The notes under the pieces were generated by a model. That model was not told where the DNA came from, ran no database searches, and saw only the letters and a program-made list of their open reading frames with translations. A stretch of 64,000 bases of DNA from Istiophorus platypterus (taxonomy: Eukaryota > Chordata > Actinopteri > Istiophoriformes > Istiophoridae). Numbering within the stretch: position 1 is the stretch's first letter; every line of letters starts with the position of its first letter. The position numbers and the translations under genes were made by a program. Shown piece by piece: positions 39,401-50,500 of the stretch. The stretch covers positions 12,543,001-12,607,000 of the forward strand of contig CM029115.1 in assembly GCA_016859345.1 (NCBI GenBank). Reading direction: 5' to 3'.

Positions 39401-40230
39401 TCCCCCAACACGGGCCGCTACAATCTGAACTTTGACGCTGCTGTGCAGGCCTGTTTGGACCAGGATGCAGTGGTTGCCTCCATTGACCAGCTGCTTGAGG
39501 CCTGGAAGGAAGGCCTTGACTGGTGCAATGCTGGCTGGCTGAATGATGGCACAGTACAGTATCCGATCACCAAACCCAGAGAGCCTTGTGGTGGATCCAA
39601 CAATAAGCCTGGCCTCAGAAGCTATGGCCGTCAAGACAAACGGATTGGCCATTATGATGTGTTCTGCTACACTTCTGCACTCAAAGGTGAGGTTTTAATT
39701 TGTTTATCCACTGTGCTAATTTGTTTTTTAGGTTGTTCAGCATTCTTGTGATGTGCTTGCACCAAGAAACACAATTAATTTGCAATTTTTTGGTTTCGTT
39801 AAAAATCTGCTATGTAGGTATTGCTACATAGCAAGAGTATGTAAAAGAACAGAAATTCAAAAACTTTAATCATCTATCAAGAATAGAGTCAGGCCATTAG
39901 GTTCTTCTCCTGATCACCTGTTTTTCTTCTCTTCCATCAGGACATTTCTACTGGCTGGTCCAGCCCAACAGCCTGACCTTTGATGAGGCTGTGAAGGCAT
40001 GCTTTGATGATGGTGCAGAGATCGCCAAGGTGGGCCACATGTATGCTGCCTGGAAGTTTACGGGCTATGATCGATGTGATGCTGGCTGGTTGGCTGATGG
40101 AAGTGTCCGCTACCCAATCTCCAGACCCCGCAAGCACTGCAGCCCCAAGGAAGCTGCAGTGCGTTTTGTCGGATTCCCGGACAAGAACCAGAAGTCTTAT
40201 GGCGTCTATTGCTACAAGGCCAAGCAGTGA
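32997..40230 (+). CDS. hapln1: Hyaluronan and proteoglycan link protein 1 (four coding exons)
   Basis: The joined exons (32997-33090, 37608-37976, 39384-39686, 39941-40230) encode 351 residues, close to the 354 of human HAPLN1. In order these are a signal peptide (1 to about 21), an Ig V-type domain (exon codons 32-154), Link module 1 (155-255) and Link module 2 (256-351). I count ten cysteines in the folded domains: two in Ig and four in each Link, as expected. The secreted protein stabilises aggregates by binding hyaluronan through its Link modules and a lectican G1 domain through its Ig domain. All introns are GT-AG and split codons after the first base. The neighbour, facing it tail to tail, is vcan, its known partner. 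An unusual FTDG tandem repeat lies between Ig and Link 1. Confidence 0.97.
33091..37607 (+). other. hapln1 intron between signal and Ig exons
   Basis: A 4.5-kb intron starting gtaagatc and ending ttctccag. Apart from the TG-rich microsatellite at 36.45 kb and a poly-A run near the donor, I see nothing recognisable inside it. Confidence 0.85.
36447..36510. repeat. (GT)n/(GTGC)n microsatellite in hapln1 intron
   Basis: About 30 bp of GT dinucleotides pass into degenerate GCGT/GCAT units, giving a purine-pyrimidine alternating tract. Confidence 0.93.
37608..37976 (+). CDS. hapln1: hapln1 coding exon 2: Ig V-type domain
   Basis: This exon encodes VKLFAGLGSNITLPC, IRVKWTKVEDD, VSMGFHKKSFGSFKDRVFL, ASLLITDISMEDMGKYHC and EVQNNFTDGFTDGFTD. 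The disulfide cysteines of the Ig fold are in TLPC and KYHC; DMGKYHC is the usual DxGxYxC motif. Sequons for N-glycosylation are visible at NIT and NFT. This domain contacts the G1 domain of versican or aggrecan. The last 36 bases are three exact 12-bp repeats that run into the donor GATG|gtaaat. Confidence 0.96.
37942..37977 (+). repeat. Three exact 12-bp repeats at a hapln1 splice donor
   Basis: The unit TTTCACTGATGG occurs three times without change and adds FTDG-FTDG-FTD(G) between the Ig and Link 1 domains. Each copy contains GATGGT, but only the last is followed by the donor-like AAAT. Human HAPLN1, as I recall it, passes directly from the Ig domain to GVVFPY with no such insert. Confidence 0.9.
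37977..39383 (+). other. hapln1 intron between Ig and Link 1 exons
   Basis: A 1.4-kb AT-rich intron with nothing recognisable inside. Confidence 0.85.
39384..39686 (+). CDS. hapln1: hapln1 coding exon 3: Link module 1
   Basis: A 303-base exon that starts after ctcactcag. It encodes GVVFPYSPNTGRYNLNF, QACLDQDAVVASIDQL, DWCNAGWLNDGTVQYPIT, EPCGGSN and YDVFCYTSALK. It has the four cysteines and the WCNAGWL...YPI core of a hyaluronan-binding Link module. The exon ends CAAAG|gtgagg in the same phase as the other junctions. Confidence 0.97.
39687..39940 (+). other. hapln1 intron between Link exons (254 bp)
   Basis: A short intron, gtgagg to ccatcag. It holds a 9-bp perfect inverted repeat (39809-39817 and 39824-39832, GCTATGTAG with a 6-nt loop) of unknown meaning. 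Confidence 0.9.
39941..40230 (+). CDS. hapln1: hapln1 coding exon 4: Link module 2 and stop
   Basis: This encodes GHFYWLVQPNSLTFDEA, KACFDDGAEIAKVGHMYAAW, DRCDAGWLADGSVRYPIS, KHCSPKEAAVRFVGFPD and YGVYCYKAKQ, then TGA at 40228. The four cysteines and the RCDAGWLADGSVRYPISRPR block are almost identical to human HAPLN1. The short tail after the last cysteine is normal for this family. Confidence 0.97.
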
Positions 40231-41760
40231 GAGGGTAAAAAAGAATAGGGAAGCCATAACCACCAAAGAGCAGCAACAGCCACAATGAATAAAATCGACA
40301 ATAAGGCAGATAAGCTTTGGATTTTAATTAGCATGAACTCAATACCTTCGAGAAGCTGTGAGAACCCCTTTTAACTGCTAAAAAAACCAATACTGTACAT
40401 TTTATATGCATATGCAATAATTAGCTTGACATTTGTTTCTTTTTACTCCAACTGTGGATTAATTAATGCAATGGTTCTCAAACATTTTCTTGCAGCCTGC
40501 CCCCCCCCGAAGAATTTTTATAAATCTTTAACAATGACAGAGAAAGTAACTATAAAAAAATGATCTAAGTTGAATTACGATTGGCATAGCAGCTTCAGCC
40601 AGCTCTTTTTTGTTTATTTTCCTGTTTTCATTCCACTTGGGTGACTATAATTTTTCCCCTGGTCATCAAGGCCCCTTTACAGGGGGTCTATGCGCACCCC
40701 AGGAAGCCCCATCTCCCCTTTTGAGAACCACTGTATTAATTTTACAGAGACTGTTGGATAAAGGGCAACAGTGTTAATGTAATATATGTGTGACATGACA
40801 GAGACAAGAACTTAATGGTCCTGGAACATCATTTAAGCTTTATCCTCCACAGAATTAGTAGATTGGTGAAGTTCAAGATTTCAGGCATTTTTGCAGTTTT
40901 CAGTCATGAACATAACTTGGCTATGATTGGTGAGCTATGGATATCAACATGTTATTTGCAGTATGTAATCAACTGGATTGCCTGCTTACAGCTCTTTCTC
41001 CACCTCTAAAATTGCAGAAAGGAGCTCTGATCAAACTTACTGTTTAACAGAAAATTTATGTAAATGTCTTGGACAGTGACCTATCCTGCATTGATTGATA
41101 ACTCCTATTAGGTCAACTCCTAATTACAATTGCAAGACATTTTTGCTATTGTAACCTTATGCAGTATGCTTGTCTTAACTTTTTTTTTAACCTTTGTAAT
41201 GTTTGTCACTATATATTTTTTTAACGTGTTTATAATGTTCTTCTTAAAGAAAAGTACGGATTCTGTCTCACACTTGCAGATTATTTTGTGAAGTGTAGTT
41301 TTTAGATCATTTGTATGTAGCACATACAAATCAAAAAGATATTTAGCTAGATAGTGAACGCAAAATAAGGACAGATCTTTTCTATTTGCCCTCAGTACAA
41401 ACCTTTACCAAATTACACCCTTGATTTCCCTAAGATAGACAAGAAATCAAATATGAGAGTAGGTGCAAATACAACTGACTAATGTAAGTGGAATCACCTT
41501 TTTTTGTTTTGCTTTCTGTTACATCATCTCCTTTTTCTAAAGTTTTCTAACCATGGGCACAGACATTTAGTACTTAATACAGATTACATGTGGTATGATG
41601 GTAATGCATTGTTTCTAAAAGCTGAACTAAAGCTGTCACACTTGTGCACTGGTACACATTTGCGCATGAAAAAAGACTGAAGTATTTTGAATCCTTATTG
41701 CCATGTACCTTTTTCAACAAAGCCATTCAAAATAAAGAATTTAACTTTAAAATCAAATTT
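40231..41760 (+). other. Presumed hapln1 3' UTR
   Basis: Noncoding sequence after the stop. AATAAA signals occur at 40288 (58 bp after the stop) and 41731, so the mRNA may end early or run about 1.5 kb. A hAT-like MITE lies inside. The real end cannot be fixed from sequence. Confidence 0.4.
40469..40733. mobile_element. hAT-like MITE (265 bp) with CARTGGTTCTCAA termini
   Basis: The left end CAATGGTTCTCAAA pairs with the right end TTTGAGAACCACTG, with one mismatch. Both ends match a terminal repeat widespread in vertebrate hAT elements (CAGTGGTTCTCAA). The body has a C-run near the left end and no coding capacity. The flanks (TTAATTAATG and TATTAATT) are similar but not an exact 8-bp duplication. 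It probably lies in the hapln1 3' UTR if the distal poly(A) signal is used. Confidence 0.78.
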
Positions 41761-43569
41761 TGAAACCACTCCCTTTTTCATCAGTGACCATTTTTACTTC
41801 CACTGGAACCAGATCAGCATGTATTATGTGTGATGATACCGAGGTTTAAGCAGCATTGTTTAAGATGCCAAATTAGGGGCCATGGCATGAACCCAAGTGG
41901 TGGTGAGGATTTGACATGAGGCTCGCCTCACATATATTTGTTTTCTAGCATTTTTTAATTCAGTGCAAGGCTGCCAGACAACCACTAGGATAGACAACGA
42001 GAACAGTGGCACTTTCTGTGGGATGATTGTGGGAATTCATGGGAATGTGGTCAGATTTATATTGATACAGGAGTGAAATGCCAGACAAATATAAATTTCT
42101 GTTATGGTGAAACACCCATTGATGCAAGCTTTCTGTTCTGTGGACACTGCAATAGATAGCAACAGAAGAAAAAGAGAGATTGTACAGCACTTTTCAAATG
42201 TTTTCTGAGTCGTAAACCTTATAATTATAGACTTGTCGTAAATGCACAGGGCAATTACGTTTTTGCACACTTCCGGCATAAAGGGAGCATTTATTTGTCT
42301 CGAGGATTGTTTATGCTAGAAGAAGACTGTAGACAACCATTGTCTTGTTGTTGGATGAATATGCTGGAGTAATGCTGAACATTTGGTTTCTTTCTATGGT
42401 TTAAACAAATCAAATGTGCAGATTCCCAGCAAGTCTAAAGAAGCTTCATCCAAACGCTTGTCACTCACATGTATTCAGATAAAGTTACATGTGACTGGAG
42501 AATAGTAGGGTAATGAGTAAATAATAAACATTCTGCATTACACTAGACAGAGTTTTAGGGGCCTGTCAAGCTAGCAAAAACAGGAAGAGCCAGGATGCAT
42601 TTCCTTTCAAAAACAAACCTAGAGAGCCTGTTAAATACCAGAGAGACCTGGGCCAAGAGGTCTAGGTTTTTCCGCTGATCACCCATGAGACATCTGCATT
42701 TCATGAGGCAAGACAGTATGTATTACTCTCGCTGGGGTGTCCAGGACCAGCCTTTAATCACAAGTCTTCTCTCATGACAGAGTGGGCAGTCACAGTGAAA
42801 ACCATACCAACCTCAACTTACGTAAAAATTACATTGACCAGTTTGACGGTATTGCCTTGGTAGAGCTGCTTTGCGCTTTCAGGCACTGTGAACTTCGAGA
42901 CACTGCTGTATAAGGGGGTACTCTGGAAATAGCCTTGGAGTATGAGTGTACTCGTAAAGCGTCTGTGCTCATAAAGCTTCTGTTTTTACATCAGGGGAAA
43001 TAGTCTGCTTACTTTATGCACTGCAATACAGGCATAGGAAGCTTTTGACATTCAAGAGGAGCCACCTTCAGCCATGCAACTAAAAATATTATAGTGTAGA
43101 ATACTACGTGAGTAGATCCGCAGCTCTATAGCATCAGTTGGTTCGGCTTAAGTGTCTCTTTTCCCTTAATTCAGTTCCTACTCCATATATTTGCTATAAT
43201 TCACGCTGCCACGTCCTGTGTACTCCCCCTGAATGTACCATCTGTCTACCAAGAGGTTTGTAGAGCATGTCTGATTTTCAGAAGTGTTTGATGTACATGC
43301 AAGACACTGCAATACTTGGAAATGAGACACTGGTAGGATGTTCTTCAGAGTTTGATTCAGAGAATTCAGTTTAAATATTCACAGAATGTTTTGTGTTTTC
43401 ATAAGGTGTGTGGGTGCTATAAGAACAGAAATGAAATATCATGGTACGGAGCAGATGAAAACTCCGGTTTATGGCTTAGTCTGATAGCACTACCTGCTGG
43501 TGAAACCACTACAATATTTACTTTATACACAATTGACAATACCTTGGTGTAAGAGCACCCAAAATATTA
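41761..43569. other. Intergenic stretch between convergent genes
   Basis: AT-rich noncoding DNA with no recognisable gene or element. Confidence 0.45.
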
Positions 43570-43800
43570 ATTCATTCATTGTCTTCTACAGCCTTGCAAC
43601 AGAGGAGGACAGTTAAAAGGTTGCTATTTCATCACAGCACTAAAAAAACAGATGGACAACCTATGGACAGTTTAAACCCTTCACCCACTACTCAACCAAA
43701 CCTACATTTATTTGAGAATTGAGAGGAACCTAAAATCTTCGGAGAGAACCAACACACACACAGGGAGAACATTCAAAACCATTTCAGTGCTCCCAACACC
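43570..43800 (-). repeat. Diverged fish interspersed repeat
   Basis: Blocks TTCATTCATTGTCTTCTACA, GGACAACCTATGGACAGTTT, CGGAGAGAACCAACACACAC and CAGGGAGAACATTCAAAAC follow the order of a very common teleost repeat. In better-preserved copies I recall the last part as GAGAGAACCCACGCAGACACGGGGAGAACATGCAAAC. It seems to be the reverse orientation of the family at 16.7 kb. It lies just beyond the presumed 3' end of vcan. Confidence 0.55.
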
Positions 43801-43860
43801 TTTCCCAACATTCCTTTAAAAAGCCCACATTAAATGTTCTTGGTATATAATATCCATATA

Positions 43861-45727
43861 TTTATTTTATTTCTTTGTGATTTTTCTTAAAAAGAAAATC
43901 AAACAGTTTTTTTCCTGCTTTAAATCACCAAACATTCCAGTCATTCACATTGTAAAATTTAAAAAATGGACTGTTATAAATATAAAATGATATTATGTGC
44001 ACATTTAGTCTGAAACACACACACAGACATTCACAGGCAGACAAAACAAAACGAAATTTCTCCATTAAAAATGGCTGGAGACACAAAAACCACATGTACA
44101 AACATTTTGTTAATGTTACAGACAACATTATTGCAGCCGATGGGGCCTTCCATATTCATTGGTCCACTGTGAGTATTAAAAATGTAAAAAAAAGTATAAA
44201 TCCATTGTATAAATGCATCCCATTTAACAGTCCATGATTATGGCTGGTCTCCTGTTTATCATACAGTAAAAACACATGAAGAGCACTGCTGGGCTAGGTG
44301 AGAGCACCATTTTATACCTGACAGTATTAAACAAGAAAAGAGATTGAGACACCTTGAAAATAAATTAGATGTATCCAAACAGCCGTTATGTTCAAGTGTT
44401 TTGCAAAATACATTCTCTCAATGGCTGATTTCAATTGACCACAATAACAGAAAAGTTCAGTGTGCAGTAGGAAAAATATACTAAGAGATCTGTTATAAGC
44501 TACAGCAAAGCAACAACATGTGAGAACAAGCCTCTGTATGATTGTGAACAGCTTTACTATTATTGTAAACATGATGCAGCAACTAATTGTAAATTATGTA
44601 CTAAGCAAGAGCAGAAAATACTGGTTGCTTGAAGCACATTTCCCTTCTTTCATTTGAAAACAGATGATGGACACAGATTTCCATCAATGGATAAAGGCTT
44701 TTGCTGAAAAGTAGTTAGAGACTAATCTCTTACAATAAATTGCAAAGAATCAAAAGAAATATCAGTAAGTTTTTTTTTAAAATGATCTCTATAGAAATCT
44801 ATCCATAAACATTTATCTCAACAAGACATCAATGATATCCAGTGAAGGCTGGAGCTAATGAAAGGTGGTAACTTGGTACTTTGAAAGGTACCACCACAAA
44901 GAAGGTCTTCAGCAGTTAACTGAGCTCTTTGGAGAAATTTCCCCAGACTTGGGTGTATTTTTAATTGGGATTCTGAATACCACTGACAAAGCTCTGAAAG
45001 CATGCTTCAGAATGTGATTTTTGTCTCTGTTGATTAGATTTGGAGATGGAAGATTCTTTACAAAGATGTATGTGATATAATACTTTACTCATGTATGAGT
45101 CCTCTGCATTGTCAATCATTACCACTGATTCCTCCATTTGTGTTCTAAGAAGCCAAACTTGGATCTCTTCAAAGAGAATAAACATAGTTAAAGGCTGAGG
45201 GGTTAAATATAAATGCATATGCCTGCATTCTTATTAAAATCTATGTTAAAACAGCACGGCAACATAATTGATTCCTTTGCATAACATAAGCGCTATAATT
45301 TCATAACAGCTTTTTTCTATGAATAAGGAACACTTGTGGTGATTTTAAATAGCACAGTTGGTGTACAAAGGTATTAGATGACAGTCATTATTGTTTATTT
45401 GATAAGCTAAAAAACATCTGTAGTTTATAAAAGAGTGATGAGAATATTTTTTTTTGCTTTTCCAGTAGCCAGCTGAAAGTATTTTATCCACATTGGCATT
45501 GTTATAAAACAGTGTGCCTTGATATGAAAAGTCATGTGTCAACATCTTTTTAAAAGGCACTTCATGAGATTCCATCATCCAAAATGCAAGAAAACTGGAG
45601 ATTATCCTCTTGGTTTCTTTGATAGGTTTGCTCCTGTGCTTTTCCTTTGAGAACCCTTTTCCTCTTTCCACATATGCATCAGCCATGTGTTCTCATCTCA
45701 GGGGAGCTGTGCCGTGTTACATGGCAA
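43861..45727 (-). other. Presumed vcan 3' UTR
   Basis: Noncoding AT-rich sequence after the vcan stop codon on the minus strand. Minus-strand AATAAA signals are present at 45399-45394 (about 330 bp after the stop) and 43866-43861 (about 1.86 kb after it). Versican is known for a long 3' UTR, so the distal site is plausible. Confidence 0.4.
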
Positions 45728-45885
45728 TCATTCTCTCTTCTGCTTATGTTCAGTCCTGTCTCTTCTCCTTCGGTAGCGCTTATGGTGGAAGCCGAGGGCC
45801 TCATCTGGCCATCCATTAAAGTTGTTTATGCTGTAGAGACGATTGTGTTGATGTCTTCTAATAAAGATCCTCTGATAGCTTGATG
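45728..45885 (-). CDS. vcan: vcan last coding exon: basic C-terminal tail
   Basis: After the acceptor cactgacag the exon completes Pro and reads SSYQRIFIRRHQHNRLYS, then INNFNGWPDEALGFHHKRYR, then RRRDRTEHKQKRE and TGA. The start PSSYQR parallels human PSAYQR. The tail is strongly basic, with a run of four arginines after KRY, and could bind heparin or be cleaved by proprotein convertases. Both are inferences. Confidence 0.93.
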
Positions 45886-47323
45886 CTGTCAGTGAAAACA
45901 CAGTGTTTGTCAAAATCCTGTACAGTACACCAAGAACAATGAATATCTATTGAGAGCAAAACTTGCTGTACTTACGGTTCATGCAGGTGATTTTAGGGAC
46001 ATCCCATCGTCCATCCCCACGACAACGGATAGTTGGGATATGCCTCTGTATGAAGCCTTTCCTGCATTGGTACCTCACCAATGAATTAATCTCATACCTC
46101 TCACGTTTCTTACCAAAAGTTTGTGCATTCTCCACCAGAGGGGGCTGGCTACAGGCCACTGAGAAACAGAAGTGACAGTAAGAATGAGGAATTTTACAGT
46201 AACAGACAACTTCATCAGAGTTGTATTTTCTAATCTCCAAATGCACGCATTCAGTAAAACAAGATGATTTGTGCTATCATCTTACCTGTGCCCTTCTTGC
46301 AGGTATAGGTGAGGTGGTAGTTGCAAGGAACATCATTCCACTGGCCATCCTCATGCCAGATCATCACTACACAATCCTCACCAGAGGAGAAGAAGCTGTC
46401 AGGCTGGTTTGGCCTCCAGTTTTCATATTGCTGAAATAAGAGTAAGGGGAGTAAGACATGTTGATGGGTACTTTGTCCTTTCGAGGACCTATATATCTTA
46501 ACAAACCTATCATAAAATGCACCAATTCTACCTCTAACATAGATAGAGATGCTTTGTTTTTAGTATTTCTCTTTATCATTCTAACCTATTTAAGGAGTAG
46601 TTGTCACCTATCAGATTATATTTCTTGTTTGCTTGATAAAGTGCATGAAAAATGACCAAATCATGTACATGTATTGTTACTTCCACAGACTAATCCCTAA
46701 AATAGAGATCCATCGCTGTGATTCAATTAATGGCCACAAGAGGGAGCAACTGTATCTTTCTGGGAGCCAACCTAAACTCAGCAACTATGACGTCATCACA
46801 GTCGAGCTCTGAGGGACCTTCGGAGGCTCTGTATAATTAACACAGGACGCAGAAACCAACAAATACATGATAATGGCTTATAAACTGTAATTATGTAACA
46901 GGCAGCTATGTTACTTTGCCACAAATCTCAGAGTTGGCCACAATATGTCCAGATATAATAGTAGGCAGGAATTTTTTAAACAGGTTTCTGGAACACAATA
47001 CAGTACAGTGACTTATATCACACGCTGATGTGACTTTATATACACGGTATGAACAGTATCCATGTTACAGGCACTGTGTGTTTATGAATAAAGGGTTTTA
47101 TGGTAATAGACAAGCATAAGTGTCATGTCATTTCATCACACAGGCTGGATGCCTAACAATGCATGTGTAATTAAGCAGGCACTAAATTCCACATGCACAG
47201 ATGCACTTTTACACACCTATACAGTATACACACAGCTGTAGCGCTTGAATTGATGCTACCTGCAGTCTTTCAGCACATTCTAGGTTCAAACAGTTTCTTC
47301 AAAGCTGTGACCCCCCCCCCCCC

Positions 47324-47354
<31 letters not shown>

Positions 47355-47525
47355 TCCCCCAAACATGCCCTGAGGCTCTGCTACTCTGTCATTATGGTTT
47401 ACAAACACACACACCAACTTCCTGCTCTGCTCACTTCAAGTTAACAAATAGGTGACCCATCAACTGCACAGCAGGCTTACATCCTCCTCAAAATAATCAA
47501 ACAAACTTTGATCGCCCACAGACAC

Positions 47526-47560
<35 letters not shown>

Positions 47561-50500
47561 CACACACATTCAAAGACACTTCAGCTTGGGTGTTTCAGAG
47601 CCCTATTGTTGTAATTATTCAATTTTCTATATTTTTCCAAATGTAAATATTTCACAGTTGTTTTTTTTTAAGTTGTCCTATTTATTATACTTAAATCCAC
47701 TGGTGGTGACCACCCACACAGATCCCCTGGGCTGCTTCTATCCAGTTTTTTTCTCTCTGCAGCTGAGCACAGGTGCTGTCCATCTGTGTCTGCCTGTCTG
47801 ATGGCCCTTCCCCCAGGCGGCTGCCTGCTGGTCGGGCCCCCTGTAGTGTGCAGGGGTTAAAGGGGGTCCATACCTGTCTACGCCTGCCAAACTCCTCTCT
47901 ACATAGCGTCACTAGCACACTCATCATCCTTCTATCTCTCAGCTAAGCAAGGGTCTCTATAGGTCTTTGCTTATCTTTTAACCCCCGGGCTGTCTCTATG
48001 CTTCCCAGACCTATCTCTGGTCCTGGGGGATTATCTTTGAAGTAAGGACACCATTCTGTACAACGGGGATGCACATAGTAATTAGCCACTTTCCTGTCTT
48101 GTGAGAGGTTGTCATCTTTGAATTGTTAACTCCTTGACATTGTTGAAGCCACTTTTTTTCTTGTGCTAGACTAACACTGACTAAAATGATTCAGTGGTGC
48201 CTTACAGCATGTTATAAATCAAATTTATTACCCTAATAGTCATCCACCAGGGTATAGTGATACAAGACAGAAGAGAGTGCGTCATGAGAAAGTTACCACA
48301 GCCCCTGAAAAGAACAGCTCTCCATAGATGACTGTATCTGTCATCGGCATCACTTCCAAATATTTACATTGTCACTGTGCCATGTTAGTTGAGACAAAAA
48401 TATGTGAGAAAGCAACTTATCTTACCATAGGGCTGCCATCAGTCCAGCGGAAGTCGCTGTCAAACATCTTATCATTCAGGCCAATCCACTGGTAGTCCTG
48501 TCCAAGACCTGCCATACAGGGCATAGTGAGACACAGGAGATTTAATTTCTTTGTTGCCATATGTCCTTTTTAGGACTGCTCGGTTACAGAAAGTAAAAGA
48601 GGAAAATAGAGATAGTGATGGCATTCTCAAAGCCTGAATCATATTTCTGCATTTACTGTTAACTGCACAACTAATTTCGGGTATTTGACGTGGCTTCAAT
48701 GAAGAACTTTTATTATTTCCATCTTATCATATAGATTTTACAAAGTAGAGCTTGATTATATTCTTGCTTTAAAAAAATGATCTGTAACTGGGATCTTTAA
48801 CTTACGATTGACAAAGTGTTGCTCCTCATGGGAGAAAATGCTAGTAAGATGAGCCCCCTGTATGCGGCACTCTCTCTCTGCTGTGTCCCAGTTTCTTCTT
48901 TGGGGGAAATGCTTGTAGCAGTGGCCTTGAAACTTATGCCAGCCATAGTCACACATTTCGGTATCTGATGGAGGAGAAAGCGAGAGAGACTGAGGAATAC
49001 AGGAAAAACAGATTTGAAGCATATCAACACACGTTAAATGCAAAAATATTTAAAGCAGGGTAAACTTTAGCTCTTACTTCCATCCGAGGATCTATTCATC
49101 TCACCTACTTAATAATTATGAAATCTAATCTAAAGCACATACGGTATTCTTAACACCTGACTATACCAAACCTTCAGGCCTGCTGTTATCTGCGACTAGT
49201 GTCTCTAATCAAGATGAAATAGAAACAAAATGTGTGATTATTTCCTATAGCTGCTAACACCAGCATCTTAAGGCAATAGAAAAAAAACAAGCTGGAATTC
49301 TATTAAATGTGAATTACTAGTCAAAGGTGTGATTATTATGCTAAAGGAGATGATTCTTCTCAGATTAACTCAGCGGTATTCATATATACTAAATCAAATC
49401 AGTAAATTAAGATTCCAATTTACTGTCAGACTCATGGGCAATTTAATGAAGCATGAGCACTGCCATTGTAAACAAGTCATCTTTAAGTCAACCCTGAAGC
49501 TTTTCCAAGTCACAATTGATTCCACTGTAATCTTTACCCCTTTGATGGTGTGCGTGTGTGTGTGTGTGTCCAAACTGCAATAACTCAGTTTTATGTCTGT
49601 TTGTCCCTCCCTTCCCTCCTCAATCAAGCTTCAGAACAATAACATAAAAGATAAACACAAGTAAAATCTTTTTCTGGTTTGTTACTCTTCAAATTACTTT
49701 TTCTTCCTTTCCTTTGGCAACGTTTCTAAGACACCAGCTGTGTCTGAGTATACAGTTTGGGTGTGATACACCGATGAATGACCCTGACAAATTTTAGGGT
49801 ATAGTGACTGGTCAAGAGAAATCTGCCGAGGCTAATGATTCCCTGGATTAAAACACTTGGGATGAAAGTAGGGCATAACTAGTGAACTAAAGTAAAATTA
49901 TGGGTGTACAGGAACTTCAAAATAAATTCTTCCCCAATATTCGAGAAATGCCATATGTAGATAAATTATGTTCCACTGTTATCCAGGGAACTTAATCTGT
50001 AATCTAATTGTCCCGACCTGGATGGAAATGTCATATAGTGACTTGAAGTGTAGTATACCTGCAGTGGAGTATATACCACATCTGCCCTGGCATTAAGAAC
50101 CTAATGTCTGAGACAAGGTACACTGAAAATGTGTCAACTGTCTGTGTGCCTTAAACATGTGGGAACCAAAGCTCAAAGGAGCTTGAAAAAACCCGAGTAT
50201 TATAAGAGATGATGAACCTTCAGGAGAAAATAGGCACTTTAAAAGTGGCTTTAGTGAAACCTAAGACAATACACTGTACGCTGTGTACAGCTTGATTGAA
50301 CTATATATCTGTGATGTGTCTAAAAATTGAATGACTCATAGTATATTTCTTCTGGTGTATTTCCCAGGGACTCGGTGAGTAATTACATTAAACATCCCAA
50401 TGTTCCATGTTAGATGAAAATAATTTAAGCTCAGTCTAGACAGTAGAGATAGATGGTTGGAACAAATTATAACACTAATGGAATGAAAAGCTTTCATTAA

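Larger units (their letters stand above)
46431..48425 (-). other. vcan intron between lectin parts 2 and 3
   Basis: A 2-kb GT-AG intron with two CA microsatellites (47.3 and 47.5 kb) and a GC-rich segment at about 47.70-47.96 kb. No other element is recognised. Confidence 0.88.

Noticed and set aside
39809..39832. 9-bp perfect hairpin in the short hapln1 intron.
   Set aside because: Such a stem is expected by chance a few times in the window, and no small-RNA features surround it.
46132..46797. CTCF-like words (CCACCAGAGGGGGC inside the Sushi exon, CCACAAGAGGGAGC in the intron) and a perfect TGACGTCA.
   Set aside because: Both CTCF-like words deviate from the core, one is explained by coding constraint, and an 8-mer such as the CRE is expected by chance about once in a window this size.
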